From assembly GCA_017508045.1 (NCBI GenBank), contig JAFVZT010000028.1:22666-86665 (forward strand): 64,000 nucleotides of DNA, given 5' to 3'. Below are positions 8,075 to 17,186 of this stretch, one piece after another. The notes below the pieces were generated by a model, which was given only the letters and a program-made list of their open reading frames with translations, ran no database searches and was not told the DNA's origin. A program made the translations under genes and the position numbers. The first letter of the stretch is position 1. Each line of letters starts with the position of its first letter. The DNA is from Oscillospiraceae bacterium. GTDB lineage: Bacteria; Bacillota; Clostridia; Oscillospirales; Oscillospiraceae.

Positions 8075-10123
8075 TCAATTCATCGTACCCTGCGCCCGCA
8101 AAAACAGCTGTCCGATTCGGGCGCGCAGGGCTGCTCCCTCCGGAGTATCCGCCGTACCCTCTGCTTCAATCCACTCCTTCGAGGCCTGCTGGGCCTGCTG
8201 GAGCGTCTGTAAGTCACAGCTCAGGTTTGCCACCCGGAACACCGGCAGTCCCGACTGCCGTGAGCCGAAAAAGTCCCCGGGACCTCTCAGCTTTAAGTCC
8301 TCCTGGGCAATTCGGAAGCCGTCGGTTGTCTTACACAGCGCCTTTAACCGGGCAACGGTTTCGGGATTTTTATTATGGGTGGTTAAAATACAGTAGCTTT
8401 TGCTGTCGCCTCTGCCCACCCGGCCCCGAAGCTGGTGAAGCTGGGAAAGTCCGAACCGGTCCGCATCCTCAATCACCATCAAGGTGGCATTGGGTACATC
8501 CACGCCTACCTCGATAACCGTAGTGGCCACCAGAACATCCGCCTCGCCTCTGGCAAAGGCTGCCATAACCTGTTCTTTTTCTGTGGACTTCATCTGTCCG
8601 TGAAGCAGTGCTACCTGTAAATCCGGAAAGACTGTTTGCTGCAAGGTCTCTGCCCAGACTGTGGCAGCCTTTAAATCCAAATCTCCGTTTTCCCCCACCG
8701 CAGGACAAACCACATAGCACTGATGCCCCATATCCACCTGCTTGCGGATAAAGGCATTAATCCGGGCGCGGTAGCTCTCCCCTACCAAGAAGGTGTCAAT
8801 CTGCTGACGGCCGGGGGGCAATTCATCCAATACGCAGACCTCTAAATCTCCGTACATTAAAAGCGCCAGCGTTCTGGGAATGGGGGTTGCGGACATCACC
8901 AGAAGATGGGGGGCTTCGCCCTTTGCAGACAGCGCCGACCGCTGGGCAACGCCAAAGCGGTGCTGTTCATCTGCCACCACCAGTCCCAAATCCCGAAATT
9001 GCGTGCTGTCTGTCACCAGCGCGTGCGTGCCGATAACGAAATCCGTCTGTCCGTCGGCAATAAGCTGTCGGGCATCCTTTTTCTGCTTCGGAGTAAGTCC
9101 TCCGGTAAGAAGGCAAACCCGGATACCCAAAGGTGTCAGGAGCTTGGAAAGAGATTTATAATGCTGCTCCGCCAATATTTCCGTAGGCGCCATTAACGCC
9201 GCCTGCTTGCTGTTTTTCACCGTCAGATAGGCAGCCGCAACCGCTACCATAGTTTTACCGCTGCCCACATCTCCCTGTACCAGACGGTTCATAGGGGTGC
9301 CCCGGCGCAAATCTGCCACAATCTCTCCGATAGCCCGACTTTGCGCTCCGGTAAGAGAAAAGGGCAGCGCCTGATAAAATTCTTTCAAGTCCGTATGCTT
9401 ATAAGCAGGGGTGGTCTTTCCCGCCCGGGCAGCGCGCATCAGGGAAAGCCCTGCGGAAAATACGAAAAACTCCTCAAAAATCAACCGCCGCTTGGCAAGC
9501 TCCGCCTCCTCCATAGAACTGGGGGCATGAATGGCATAGTATGCCCGCTGTGCCGGCAGGATACCGTATTTCTGCCGCACCGACTGGGGCAAAATCTCCG
9601 CCGGAACGTCGCAGATTGCCAGAGCCTGCTCCACCGCCTTGACCACCGCTACGTTGGAAAGCCCGGCAGTTAAAGGATAAATGGGCAGCACCCGCCGGGT
9701 GGTCACCGGAGGTGCATTCAGCTCTTCAAACACAGGGGTGGCCATATTGTAGCCGATAAAATCTCCCGACACCGCCCCGTAGAAAATATATTCCTTGCCG
9801 TATTGCAGCCGGTCTGTGGTGAATTTCTGATTAAAAAAGGTCAGATTTAATCTTCCCGTATGGTCGGCCACCTGCACCTTGGTCACATCCAAGCCCTTGC
9901 GGATATGGGCAGTTCTGGGGGTATTCATCACCATAGCCTTAAAGCAGGCAGGTCGGTCCACCTCCAGCTTTTCAATGGTCACCAGCCGGGTGCGGTCCTC
10001 ATAGCCTCTGGGAAAATGGCAGATCAAATCCTCCAGAGTAAAAATATTCAATGCGGCAAACTGCTTTGCCTTGGTAGGCCCCACGCCCTTTAAGATTGTC
10101 ACCGGGTCGGAAAGTCTTGCCAT
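8075..10123 (-). CDS. recG: ATP-dependent DNA helicase RecG
   Basis: The 682-residue length is typical of RecG, which remodels stalled replication forks and branch-migrates Holliday junctions. In order: the N-terminal wedge/OB domain (DPVTILKGVGPTKAKQFAAL), Walker A in LVQGDVGSGKTMVAVA, motif II VVADEQHRFGVAQR, motif III VMSATPIPRTLALL, motif V ATTVIEVGVDVPNATLM and motif VI QLHQLRGRVGRG, then the RecG-type C-terminal part (GDFFGSRQSGLPVFRVA). The ATG follows a gggggtg site. Confidence 0.97.
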   Translation of the reverse strand: MARLSDPVTILKGVGPTKAKQFAALNIFTLEDLICHFPRGYEDRTRLVTIEKLEVDRPACFKAMVMNTPRTAHIRKGLDVTKVQVADHTGRLNLTFFNQKFTTDRLQYGKEYIFYGAVSGDFIGYNMATPVFEELNAPPVTTRRVLPIYPLTAGLSNVAVVKAVEQALAICDVPAEILPQSVRQKYGILPAQRAYYAIHAPSSMEEAELAKRRLIFEEFFVFSAGLSLMRAARAGKTTPAYKHTDLKEFYQALPFSLTGAQSRAIGEIVADLRRGTPMNRLVQGDVGSGKTMVAVAAAYLTVKNSKQAALMAPTEILAEQHYKSLSKLLTPLGIRVCLLTGGLTPKQKKDARQLIADGQTDFVIGTHALVTDSTQFRDLGLVVADEQHRFGVAQRSALSAKGEAPHLLVMSATPIPRTLALLMYGDLEVCVLDELPPGRQQIDTFLVGESYRARINAFIRKQVDMGHQCYVVCPAVGENGDLDLKAATVWAETLQQTVFPDLQVALLHGQMKSTEKEQVMAAFARGEADVLVATTVIEVGVDVPNATLMVIEDADRFGLSQLHQLRGRVGRGDSKSYCILTTHNKNPETVARLKALCKTTDGFRIAQEDLKLRGPGDFFGSRQSGLPVFRVANLSCDLQTLQQAQQASKEWIEAEGTADTPEGAALRARIGQLFLRAQGTMN

Positions 10124-10165
10124 AAATGCACCCCCTTTCGCTGATTATCCACATTATAACATATA

Positions 10166-10267
10166 AATGGAGAATTGAAAATTGAAAATTGAGAATTGTT
10201 GTAGTTGCCTTACAAATGGTTTTGATCCACCGCCAATGCTGACACATTCCTTCTTAATTCTCTATTG
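10166..10267. repeat. Small MITE-like repeat
   Basis: About 100 bp between recG and the rpsT terminator begins with AATGGAGAATTGAAAATTGA, tandem GAAAATT units, and ends with TTCTTAATTCTCTATT. The end is an imperfect inverted copy of the beginning, giving about 16-bp terminal inverted repeats. It has no coding capacity and looks like a non-autonomous element. Confidence 0.5.
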
Positions 10268-10280
10268 TGCGCCAAAATGA

Positions 10281-10313
10281 AAAAACGCCCGGGTGTCTAA
10301 GCAACACCGGGCG
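10281..10313 (-). terminator. rpsT terminator
   Basis: A GC-rich stem (10286-10296 with 10304-10313, one bulge) is followed on the minus strand by a run of T. It lies 16 bases after the rpsT stop. Confidence 0.85.
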
Positions 10314-10328
10314 ATATTTTCAGAGAAA

Positions 10329-10592
10329 TCAGGCCAGCTTGTTCAACCGCAGGGTCATGCTGCTCTTTTTCCGGGCAGCAGTATTCTTGTGCAGAATACC
10401 CTTTGTGACAGCCTTATCCACAATCTGGATTGCGTCCTTGTAAGCAACCTCCGCAGCAGCGCGGTTGCCTTCCGCCAGAGAAGCTTCATACTTCTTGATG
10501 ACGGTCTTCATCTCAGATTTGTCAGCCTTGTTCTTCTCGTAAGCAATCTTGGAACGGATGACATCCTTCTTAGAGGACTTGATATTGGGCAT
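10329..10592 (-). CDS. rpsT: 30S ribosomal protein S20
   Basis: The 87-residue basic protein has the S20 pattern MPNIKSSKKDVIRSKIAYEK and a helical C terminus (ILHKNTAARKKSSMTLRLN). S20 binds 16S rRNA early in small-subunit assembly. A ggaggtg site precedes the ATG. It is monocistronic, with its own terminator. Confidence 0.97.
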   Translation of the reverse strand: MPNIKSSKKDVIRSKIAYEKNKADKSEMKTVIKKYEASLAEGNRAAAEVAYKDAIQIVDKAVTKGILHKNTAARKKSSMTLRLNKLA

Positions 10593-11203
10593 AGTTACAC
10601 CTCCTGTTCTGCATTCTTTTTTACGCAGTTACCAATTATAACGCGACTTTTCCATAAAATCAATACCTATTTTTATTTTTTTCCAAAAACAGAGTTTTAC
10701 ACAGGATTTTGCGGCACATTATCTTGTCAAGACCTTTTTTTCCGTCACAATTTTTCTTTATTGTCATTTTGATTATAGGCGAAAAAGTGGGAATTGTGTC
10801 TTCCATTGTCGAATTAACTTATGTTAACCAAAATGCATATAACAGCCATTGCCTGCCCCTTGTGGAAAAGTCTGTGGATAATGTGGAAAAGTCAAGGTAT
10901 TCAACCGAAATTTTCCAATTCGTCCTGACAAAACCCCAAAAAAGCCTGTATAAAAACCTGCATAACCCATACCGTAATTTCCGATTATTTCGCGTTATGT
11001 CGCCGGTAACCACCCGGTCGTTTTTTAAAACTTTTTGCCCGGAAAGTTGGAAATTCTTCCTAATTGGGTTTATTTTCCCCCAGCCTTTTGCCATGGACCT
11101 TTAAAATATTTGTTGAACTTTCACAAATTTTAAATCTGTATGTTTTTCCCTGTTCCGGAAATAATGAACTCATCAACATTTCTAATAAGCAAAGGGGAAC
11201 ACC
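10593..11203. other. AT-rich gene-less region between rpsT and sigG, with DnaA-box-like cluster
   Basis: About 610 bp without a convincing gene. The frames open here have no ribosome binding site and low-complexity translations. The main feature is three tandem same-orientation 9-mers: TGTGGAAAA (10861), TGTGGATAA (10873, the exact complement of a DnaA box TTATCCACA) and TGTGGAAAA (10882). The rest is AT-rich and should include the rpsT and sigG promoters, which I cannot place with confidence. Confidence 0.5.
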
Positions 11204-11977
11204 ATGCAGGGTAAAGTAGAATTAAGCGGTGTGAACACCGCCCGGCTGAAGGTCCTGTCCCAGGTTGAAATGGATATGCTGCTCCGCAGAGCAAAGGAAG
11301 GGGACGAAAATGCCCGGCAGCAGCTCATCGAAGGAAATTTGCGTCTTGTGCTTTCCGTTATTCAGCGCTTTGACAAGCGGGGAGAATCCCCCGACGATTT
11401 ATTTCAGGTGGGCTGTATTGGCCTAATTAAGGCAATTGCCAATTTTGATCCCACCAAGCAGGTAAAATTTTCCACCTACGGCGTTCCGATGATTGCCGGC
11501 GAGGTGCGCCGCTACCTGCGGGATAATTCCGCCATCCGGGTATCCCGGTCTATCCGGGACGTGGCATATCGTGTGCTGCAATGCAAGGAAAGCCTTATGG
11601 CAGCTATGGGTCGGGAGCCGACTCTAGAGGAAATTGCCAACACCTTGGATTTGGATGTGGGGGAGGTCAGTGAAGCGCTGGACGCGGTTTGCGCCCCCTT
11701 GAGCCTGTACGATCCCGTTTACGCCGACGGCGGCGACCCCCTGACGGTGATGGATCAGGTGAAAGACACAAAAAACACAGAGGCCCACTGGCTGGAGCAT
11801 ATTGCCCTGAACACCGCCTTCCGGGCCCTTTCTCCCCGGGAAAAGCAAATTCTCTCATTGCGGTTTGTAGGGGGTAAGACCCAAATGGAGGTCGCCTCCC
11901 TGGTGGGCATCTCCCAGGCTCAGGTCTCCCGGCTGGAAAAAAGCGCTCTGGGCAGTCTGCGGAAGAATATCAGCTGA
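11204..11977 (+). CDS. sigG: RNA polymerase sporulation-specific sigma factor SigG
   Basis: This 257-residue sigma-70 family protein has the hallmark SigG opening (KVELSGVNTARLKVLSQVEM), region 2 (NLRLVLSVIQRFDKRGESPD, DLFQVGCIGLIKAIANFD), the -10 contact segment VKFSTYGVPMIAGEVRRYLR, and region 4 helix-turn-helix (GKTQMEVASLVGISQAQVSR). SigG directs late gene expression in the forespore. The start ATG follows an aaagggg site. The next gene is a YlmC/YmxH protein, a frequent neighbour of sigG in Clostridia. SigF is the alternative, but the opening residues favour SigG. Confidence 0.92.
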   Translation: MQGKVELSGVNTARLKVLSQVEMDMLLRRAKEGDENARQQLIEGNLRLVLSVIQRFDKRGESPDDLFQVGCIGLIKAIANFDPTKQVKFSTYGVPMIAGEVRRYLRDNSAIRVSRSIRDVAYRVLQCKESLMAAMGREPTLEEIANTLDLDVGEVSEALDAVCAPLSLYDPVYADGGDPLTVMDQVKDTKNTEAHWLEHIALNTAFRALSPREKQILSLRFVGGKTQMEVASLVGISQAQVSRLEKSALGSLRKNIS

Positions 11978-12013
11978 AGGTTTTGCATACCTTGCACTAA
12001 GGGAGGGCTGGGT

Positions 12014-12295
12014 ATGTGCTGTAAATTTACAGACCTGCATTGTAAAGAGGTCATCTGTATCTGTGACGGGCGGCGGCTGGGCTTTATTTCCGATGCGAAA
12101 ATCGATTTGTGTGACGGCAGGGTCATTGCTATTGTTGTACCGGGACCCTGTCGGCATTTCGGTGTTTTGGGACATCGGGACGATTTTGTGATTCCCTGGA
12201 ATTGCATCCGGCAAATCGGACCGGACATCGTTTTGGTGGATGTCAAGCCCGATGAATGCCGCGTTCCACGGATTAAAAATCTTCTTCCCTTTTAA
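12014..12295 (+). CDS. YlmC/YmxH family sporulation protein (PRC-barrel)
   Basis: The 93-residue protein has the PRC-barrel pattern of YlmC/YmxH: DLHCKEVICICDGRRLGFIS, DAKIDLCDGRVIAIVVPGP and WNCIRQIGPDIVLVDVKP. Members are conserved in spore formers and linked to sporulation by genome context; their biochemical role is unknown. It lies 36 bp after sigG on the same strand with a gggaggg site and is probably co-transcribed with it. Confidence 0.85.
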   Translation: MCCKFTDLHCKEVICICDGRRLGFISDAKIDLCDGRVIAIVVPGPCRHFGVLGHRDDFVIPWNCIRQIGPDIVLVDVKPDECRVPRIKNLLPF

Positions 12296-12331
12296 AAGTC
12301 AAAAAACTTTTAAATTTTTCCAAAAAAACAC

Positions 12332-12360
12332 TTGCAAAATAAAAACTATTCCTATATAAT
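12332..12360 (+). promoter_or_regulatory. rpsB-tsf promoter
   Basis: TTGCAA (12332-12337), a 17-bp spacer and TATAAT (12355-12360) give a strong SigA-type promoter about 130 bp before rpsB. Confidence 0.85.
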
Positions 12361-12397
12361 TATTCGGCACGGGATTTTTTCCGTAGTATTTCAAAAC

Positions 12398-12466
12398 CAC
12401 ACACCCGGTGATTGCGCCCTCACGTGTCCTTTGGGACGGGCAGCGCAAGATGAACGGGGTGGAGGA
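12398..12466 (+). promoter_or_regulatory. Structured 5' leader of rpsB
   Basis: The untranslated leader folds on paper into nested helices: CACCCG-region (12402-12408) with CGGGGTGG (12455-12462), TTGCGC (12412-12417) with GCGCAA (12443-12448), and an inner GTCC/GGGAC hairpin near 12426-12437. Nesting this regular suggests an autoregulatory ribosomal-protein leader, possibly bound by S2. Assignment to a named leader family was not possible by eye. Confidence 0.55.
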
Positions 12467-12489
12467 AAAAACAAAAGGAGAAACAAAAA

Positions 12490-13239
12490 ATGAGTGTTGT
12501 ATCTATGAAACAACTGCTGGAGGCCGGCGTTCACTTCGGTCACCAGACCCGCCGCTGGAACCCAAAAATGGCTCCCTACATCTACACGGAGCGCAACGGT
12601 ATCTACATCATCGACCTGCAAAAGACCGTTAAGAAGCTGGAAGAGGCTTACAGCTTCGTCCGTGAGATTTCCGCCAACGGCGGTAACGTCCTGTTTGTCG
12701 GCACCAAGAAGCAGGCTCAGGATGCCATTAAGGAAGAAGCTGCTCGCTGCGGCGGCTACTATGTTAACGCCCGCTGGCTGGGCGGTATGCTGACCAATTT
12801 CCGCACCATGCGTACCCGTATCGACCGTCTGGCTCAGCTGCGCAAGATGGAAGCTGACGGCACCTTCGCTATGCTGCCTAAGAAGGAAGTTATCAAGCAT
12901 CAGGCCGAAATCGAAAAGCTGGAGAAGTATCTGGGCGGCGTTAAGGAAATGAAGAAGATTCCCGCCTGCCTGTTTATCGTTGACCCCCGCAAGGAGCGCA
13001 ACGCCATTGCCGAGGCTCAGAAGCTGAACATTCCCATCGTTGCCATTGTTGACACCAACTGTGACCCCGATGAAATCGACTACGTCATCCCCGGCAACGA
13101 CGACGCTATCCGCGCCATCCGTCTCATCGCCGCCGCTATGGCAAGCGCTGCCATCGAAGGCCGTCAGGGCGAGGACGCCGCTGTTGAGGCTGTAGAAGCT
13201 GTGGAAGCTGAAGCTGCAGAGGCTGTTGAGGCTGAATAA
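12490..13239 (+). CDS. rpsB: 30S ribosomal protein S2
   Basis: A 249-residue S2 protein with the family start [20 protein letters not shown] and the signatures [33 protein letters not shown] and [20 protein letters not shown]. The last 25 residues are an acidic Ala/Val/Glu tail of near-repeats ([19 protein letters not shown]), common in Clostridia. S2 joins the head of the small subunit late in assembly. Codon use is strongly biased, as expected for high expression. An aaaggag site precedes the ATG, and tsf follows in the same operon. Confidence 0.98.
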   Translation: MSVVSMKQLLEAGVHFGHQTRRWNPKMAPYIYTERNGIYIIDLQKTVKKLEEAYSFVREISANGGNVLFVGTKKQAQDAIKEEAARCGGYYVNARWLGGMLTNFRTMRTRIDRLAQLRKMEADGTFAMLPKKEVIKHQAEIEKLEKYLGGVKEMKKIPACLFIVDPRKERNAIAEAQKLNIPIVAIVDTNCDPDEIDYVIPGNDDAIRAIRLIAAAMASAAIEGRQGEDAAVEAVEAVEAEAAEAVEAE

Positions 13240-13250
13240 TTGAAAATATT

Positions 13251-13274
13251 ATGGCACCCGGCTACGGGTGCCAT
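13251..13274 (+). promoter_or_regulatory. Hairpin between rpsB and tsf
   Basis: A perfect 10-bp stem (13251-13260 with 13265-13274, loop gcta) lacks a T tract, so it is not an efficient terminator. It may be a processing or partial attenuation element that sets the S2 to EF-Ts ratio. Confidence 0.55.
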
Positions 13275-13302
13275 CTACAAAAGATTATAGGAGGATACGA
13301 AT

Positions 13303-14226
13303 ATGGCATTTACTGCTTTGGATGTTAAGAAGCTCCGTGAAATGACCAACGTTGGCATGATGGACTGCAAGGCTGCCCTGACTGCTACCGATGGCGATAT
13401 GGAGAAGGCTGTTGACTGGCTCCGCGAAAAGGGCCTGGCTAAGGCTGCCAAGAAGGCTGACCGCATTGCTGCAGAAGGCGTTGCTTATGCTGCTGTTATT
13501 AACGGTGTGGGCGTTGTAATCGAAGTCAACTCCGAAACCGACTTTGCTGCAAAAACCGATTCCTTCATGGATTTGGTTAAGAATTTGGCTAGCGTTGTCG
13601 CTACCGATGCTCCGGCAGACGTAGAGGCTCTGAAGGCCTGCAAGTACCCCAACTCCAATCTGACCGTCACCGAGATTATGCAGGAGAAGGTCATGTCCAT
13701 CGGTGAGAATATGCAGATCCGCCGCTTTGACCGTTACGCCACCGGCACCAACGTTGCTTACGTCCACATGGGCGGCAGCCACGGTGTTCTGGTTAATCTG
13801 GAGGCTGACGTGGACGCTACCGAGATCGGTAAGAACGTAGCTATGCAGATTGCTGCTATGAATCCCAAGTACTGGGATAAGGCTCAGGTTCCCCAGGAGG
13901 ATGTGGACAGAGAGCTGGCCGTTCAGGTTGCTCTTATGGACAACGATCCCAAGATGGCTTCCAAGCCCGCCGCTGTTAAGGAAAAGATTGCTGCCGGCAA
14001 GCTTGCCGCTTTCTATAAGGAAAGCTGCCTGCTGCAGCAGGATTTCGTCCGCAGCGACCTGTTCAAGGGCGATGTGGCCGGTTATATTGCCGATGCTGCC
14101 AAGAAGCTGGGCGGCAATGTAAAGTTCGTCAGCGCTTACCACTACATTAAGGGTGAGGGCATCGAGAAGAAGGAAGAAAACTTTGCCGATGAGGTTGCCG
14201 CACAGATTGCCGGCGCTGCAAAGTAA
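13303..14226 (+). CDS. tsf: Translation elongation factor Ts
   Basis: The 307-residue protein is the nucleotide exchange factor for EF-Tu. It has the N-terminal UBA-like domain (FTALDVKKLREMTNVGMMDC), the core TDFAAKTDSFMDLV, and the family motif MAFTALDVKKLREMTNVGMM at the start. A taggagg site precedes the ATG. It follows rpsB as usual, but the usual downstream genes pyrH and frr are absent and a strong terminator comes next. Confidence 0.97.
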   Translation: MAFTALDVKKLREMTNVGMMDCKAALTATDGDMEKAVDWLREKGLAKAAKKADRIAAEGVAYAAVINGVGVVIEVNSETDFAAKTDSFMDLVKNLASVVATDAPADVEALKACKYPNSNLTVTEIMQEKVMSIGENMQIRRFDRYATGTNVAYVHMGGSHGVLVNLEADVDATEIGKNVAMQIAAMNPKYWDKAQVPQEDVDRELAVQVALMDNDPKMASKPAAVKEKIAAGKLAAFYKESCLLQQDFVRSDLFKGDVAGYIADAAKKLGGNVKFVSAYHYIKGEGIEKKEENFADEVAAQIAGAAK

Positions 14227-14242
14227 TTTTAAGAATAAGCCG

Positions 14243-14277
14243 AAAGCACTCCAACCGATTGGTTGGAGTGCTTTTTT
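14243..14277 (+). terminator. rpsB-tsf terminator
   Basis: A 14-bp perfect stem (14243-14256 with 14261-14274, loop gatt) ends in a run of seven T residues. It is a textbook intrinsic terminator. Confidence 0.95.
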
Positions 14278-14335
14278 TGGATAAAAACCGCACTTTTGCC
14301 CAATAGTATAGATATGTATTTTGGGAGGTGCGCCT

Positions 14336-16204
14336 ATGAAAAAATTTATATGCTGGCTGGGAGTTTTTGTTTTGGCAATCGGCCTGCTCTCCGGCTGCAA
14401 AAACAGTTCCTCCTCCGGAAACGGAAGTCGGGATACCCTTGTAATCGGTACAAAAAACTTTGACGGAAAGTTTTCTCCGTTCTTTTACACCAACGCTTAC
14501 GAAAATGAAGTGTTAAGCCTTGTCCATCTGTCTCTTTTGGGTACGGACCGGGAGGGTGCGGTGGTGCTTCGGGGCATTGAGGGCGAGGTACGCCCCTATA
14601 ACGGCACAGACTACACCTACACCGGCATTGCCGACTGTGTCATTACGGAAAACCCCGACGGACGGGTATTTTACGATATTACCCTGCGGGAGGGCATTGT
14701 CTTTTCCGACGGTCTGCCGGTTACCATTGATGATGTAATTTTCTCGCTTTACGTTCCCTTAGACCCCAGCTATGACGGTATTATGACCTTGTACTCCCTG
14801 CCCATTGAGGGTCTTGACGCATACCGCAACGGCAACGCCCCCAACATCTCCGGCATACAAAAAACCGGGGATAACAGCCTGCGGATTGTTTTGACGGAGG
14901 TATCCGCCACCGCCATTTACTCCCTTGCCACAGCGGTAGTACCTATGCACTATTACGGTGACGAAGGCGCCTACGACTACGAGCAAAACCGCTTTGGCTT
15001 TCCCAAGGGGGATTTGTCCCGGGTTCGTTCCGTCACTACCAAGCCGGTAGGCGGTGGACCTTACCAATTTGTCAGTTACACTGCCGGTACGGTTACCCTT
15101 CAGGCAAATCCCCGATACTGGAAGGGTGAGCCGAAAATTCAAACCATTTTGTTCCGGGAGGGACAGGATGCGGACAAGGTCTCCGGTTTGATTGCCGGCA
15201 CCATTGATATTACCGATCCCTCCTACTCCACGGAAACGGCAAAAGCAATCCAGCAGGCAAACGGCGGCGCGCTTTCCGGTGACGTTATCACCACCCGTAT
15301 GGTCGCCAATTTAGGCTACGGCTATGTGGGCATCAACGCCAAAAATGTCTGTATCGGCGGCAAGCCCGGCTCGGATGCTTCAAAAAATCTCCGAAAGGCA
15401 CTGGCAACAGTGATCGCGGTGTATCGGGATGTGGCGGTAAACTCCTATTACGGAGAATATGCCAACATCATCCACTACCCCATTTCCGACACCTCCTGGG
15501 CTGCCCCCCGGGTTACCGATGAGGGGTATCGCACTGCCTTTTCCGTATCTGTCACCGACGCACCTATTTACACCGCCGATATGACCCCTCAGGAACGTTA
15601 CGATGCCGCCAAAAATGCTGCACTGGAGTATTTAAAAGCCGCCGGCTATACCATTACGGGCGGTAAAGCTACCGCCGCCCCCAAGGGTGGAAAACTGGAA
15701 TATGAGGTGCTGGTAGGCGCCGGAGGCACCGGCGACCACCCCACCTTTATGGCCTTGAGCATGGCCTCCAAGGCGCTGCAGGAGCTGGGGCTTCGGCTGA
15801 TTGTCACAGACCTTTCCAACTTCTCTCAGCTAAGCAATGCGGTAAACGGCGGTACGGCTGAGCTGTTTGCTATGGCTTGGGGGGCCTCCGCCGACCCGGA
15901 TATGTATCAGGTCTATCACTCTCAGGGCAGCTCCAACGAAAAAGCCTATTTTATTAAAGACGACCGACTGGACGAGCTGATTCTCCTTGCCCGACAGTCC
16001 ACCGACCAGACCTACCGAAAAACTTTGTATCGGGAATGTCTGGAGATTATCGCCGATTGGGCGGTGGAAATTCCCATTTATCAGCGGCAAAACGTCATTG
16101 CGATTTCTCCCCGGCGGGTCAATCTCAATACCCTGACGCCGGATATTACCACCTTCTGGGGCTGGCAGAACGATATTGAACGTCTGGAGCTGAATAATGA
16201 CTAG
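14336..16204 (+). CDS. Peptide ABC transporter substrate-binding lipoprotein (SBP family 5)
   Basis: The 622-residue protein starts at an ATG after a gggaggtg site and opens with a lipoprotein signal peptide (VLAIGLLSGCK). The body has the family 5 binding-protein pattern: TLVIGTKNFDGKFSPFFYTN, YDITLREGIVFSDGLPVTID and VGGGPYQFVSYTAGTVTLQA, ending in WAVEIPIYQRQNVIAISPRR. It should capture oligopeptides or a similar solute outside the cell. It is the first of five genes, and its stop overlaps the first permease by 8 bases. The exact ligand cannot be told from the sequence. Confidence 0.92.
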   Translation: MKKFICWLGVFVLAIGLLSGCKNSSSSGNGSRDTLVIGTKNFDGKFSPFFYTNAYENEVLSLVHLSLLGTDREGAVVLRGIEGEVRPYNGTDYTYTGIADCVITENPDGRVFYDITLREGIVFSDGLPVTIDDVIFSLYVPLDPSYDGIMTLYSLPIEGLDAYRNGNAPNISGIQKTGDNSLRIVLTEVSATAIYSLATAVVPMHYYGDEGAYDYEQNRFGFPKGDLSRVRSVTTKPVGGGPYQFVSYTAGTVTLQANPRYWKGEPKIQTILFREGQDADKVSGLIAGTIDITDPSYSTETAKAIQQANGGALSGDVITTRMVANLGYGYVGINAKNVCIGGKPGSDASKNLRKALATVIAVYRDVAVNSYYGEYANIIHYPISDTSWAAPRVTDEGYRTAFSVSVTDAPIYTADMTPQERYDAAKNAALEYLKAAGYTITGGKATAAPKGGKLEYEVLVGAGGTGDHPTFMALSMASKALQELGLRLIVTDLSNFSQLSNAVNGGTAELFAMAWGASADPDMYQVYHSQGSSNEKAYFIKDDRLDELILLARQSTDQTYRKTLYRECLEIIADWAVEIPIYQRQNVIAISPRRVNLNTLTPDITTFWGWQNDIERLELNND

Positions 16205-17186
16205 GTATATTTTAAAACGGTTGGGAATTTCCGTTATCATTTTGCTTTTTGTTGTGTTTATCATCTATGTTTTGATGCGGTGTCTGCCTGCCTCCTATGT
16301 GGAAAATATGGCGCTGCAGCTATCCCAAGCGCCGGGAGCAAAGCCCTATGAGGAGTGGGTGCGCCAGTTAAACGCCCAATACGGCTTGGATGTGGGCATT
16401 GTGCAGGGATATTTCATTCAGCTGAAAAACCTTGTAACCTTAAATTTCGGCGACAGTTGGAAATTTACTGTTCCGGTTTTGGAAAAATTCTCAGAGGTGA
16501 TTTGGGTGTCTGTAGCTATGGGGGCAATCGCCCTTGCATTGGAGTTAATTATCGCCATTCCCCTTGGAATTTTGGCCGCCACCCGGCAATACTCTCTTAC
16601 GGATTATGCCGTGACCACCGGCGCTCTGGTGGGGATTTCTCTGCCCACCTTCTTTTTTGCCACCTTACTAAAGCTGGTATTTTCCGTAAAGCTGGGGTGG
16701 TTTGACCTTTACGGATTGGTGGGACGCAATCACCTGAGCCTAGACCCTTGGGGGAAATTCTGGGATATCGCCGCCCATCTGGTGCTGCCCATTATCACCT
16801 TGGTGGTGGTGTCTGTGGGTTCTCTGATGCGCTATACCCGCACCAATATGCTGGAGGTATTAAACGCCGACTATATCCGCACCGCCCGGGCAAAGGGTCT
16901 TCCCGAGAGGCGCGTGGTGTATTCCCACGCCTTTCGCAACACCTTAATCCCTCTGGTGACTCTGATCGGGGGAAGTCTTCCCAGCCTGTTTGCCGGCGCG
17001 TTGATTACGGAAACCTTATTTGCCATTCCCGGCATCGGCTACACCTCCTATCAGGCTATGATCGCCGGAGATATCCCCTTTTCCATGTTCTATTTAACCT
17101 TTTTGGCGGCGCTTACCCTGCTGGGCAATCTGCTTTCCGATATTGCCTACAGCCTGGTTGACCCCCGGGTGAGGGTTGGCACATGA
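16197..17186 (+). CDS. Peptide ABC transporter permease, OppB/DppB type
   Basis: The 329-residue protein has the OppB topology of six membrane segments. An N-terminal segment is followed by a roughly 60-residue outside loop, then FGDSWKFTVPVLEKFSEVIW and the EAA loop TNMLEVLNADYIRTARAKGL that contacts the ATPases. The C-terminal motif LFAGALITETLFAIPGIGY is also typical. Start and stop overlap both neighbours, so the operon is tightly coupled. Confidence 0.93.
   Translation: MTRYILKRLGISVIILLFVVFIIYVLMRCLPASYVENMALQLSQAPGAKPYEEWVRQLNAQYGLDVGIVQGYFIQLKNLVTLNFGDSWKFTVPVLEKFSEVIWVSVAMGAIALALELIIAIPLGILAATRQYSLTDYAVTTGALVGISLPTFFFATLLKLVFSVKLGWFDLYGLVGRNHLSLDPWGKFWDIAAHLVLPIITLVVVSVGSLMRYTRTNMLEVLNADYIRTARAKGLPERRVVYSHAFRNTLIPLVTLIGGSLPSLFAGALITETLFAIPGIGYTSYQAMIAGDIPFSMFYLTFLAALTLLGNLLSDIAYSLVDPRVRVGT

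Noticed and set aside
10709-11104. Open frame of 131 codons between rpsT and sigG
   Set aside because: No ribosome binding site, low-complexity Phe/Ile-rich translation and a DnaA-box-like cluster inside. It reads as non-coding.
13285-14400. 371-codon minus-strand frame
   Set aside because: Antisense to tsf, as above.
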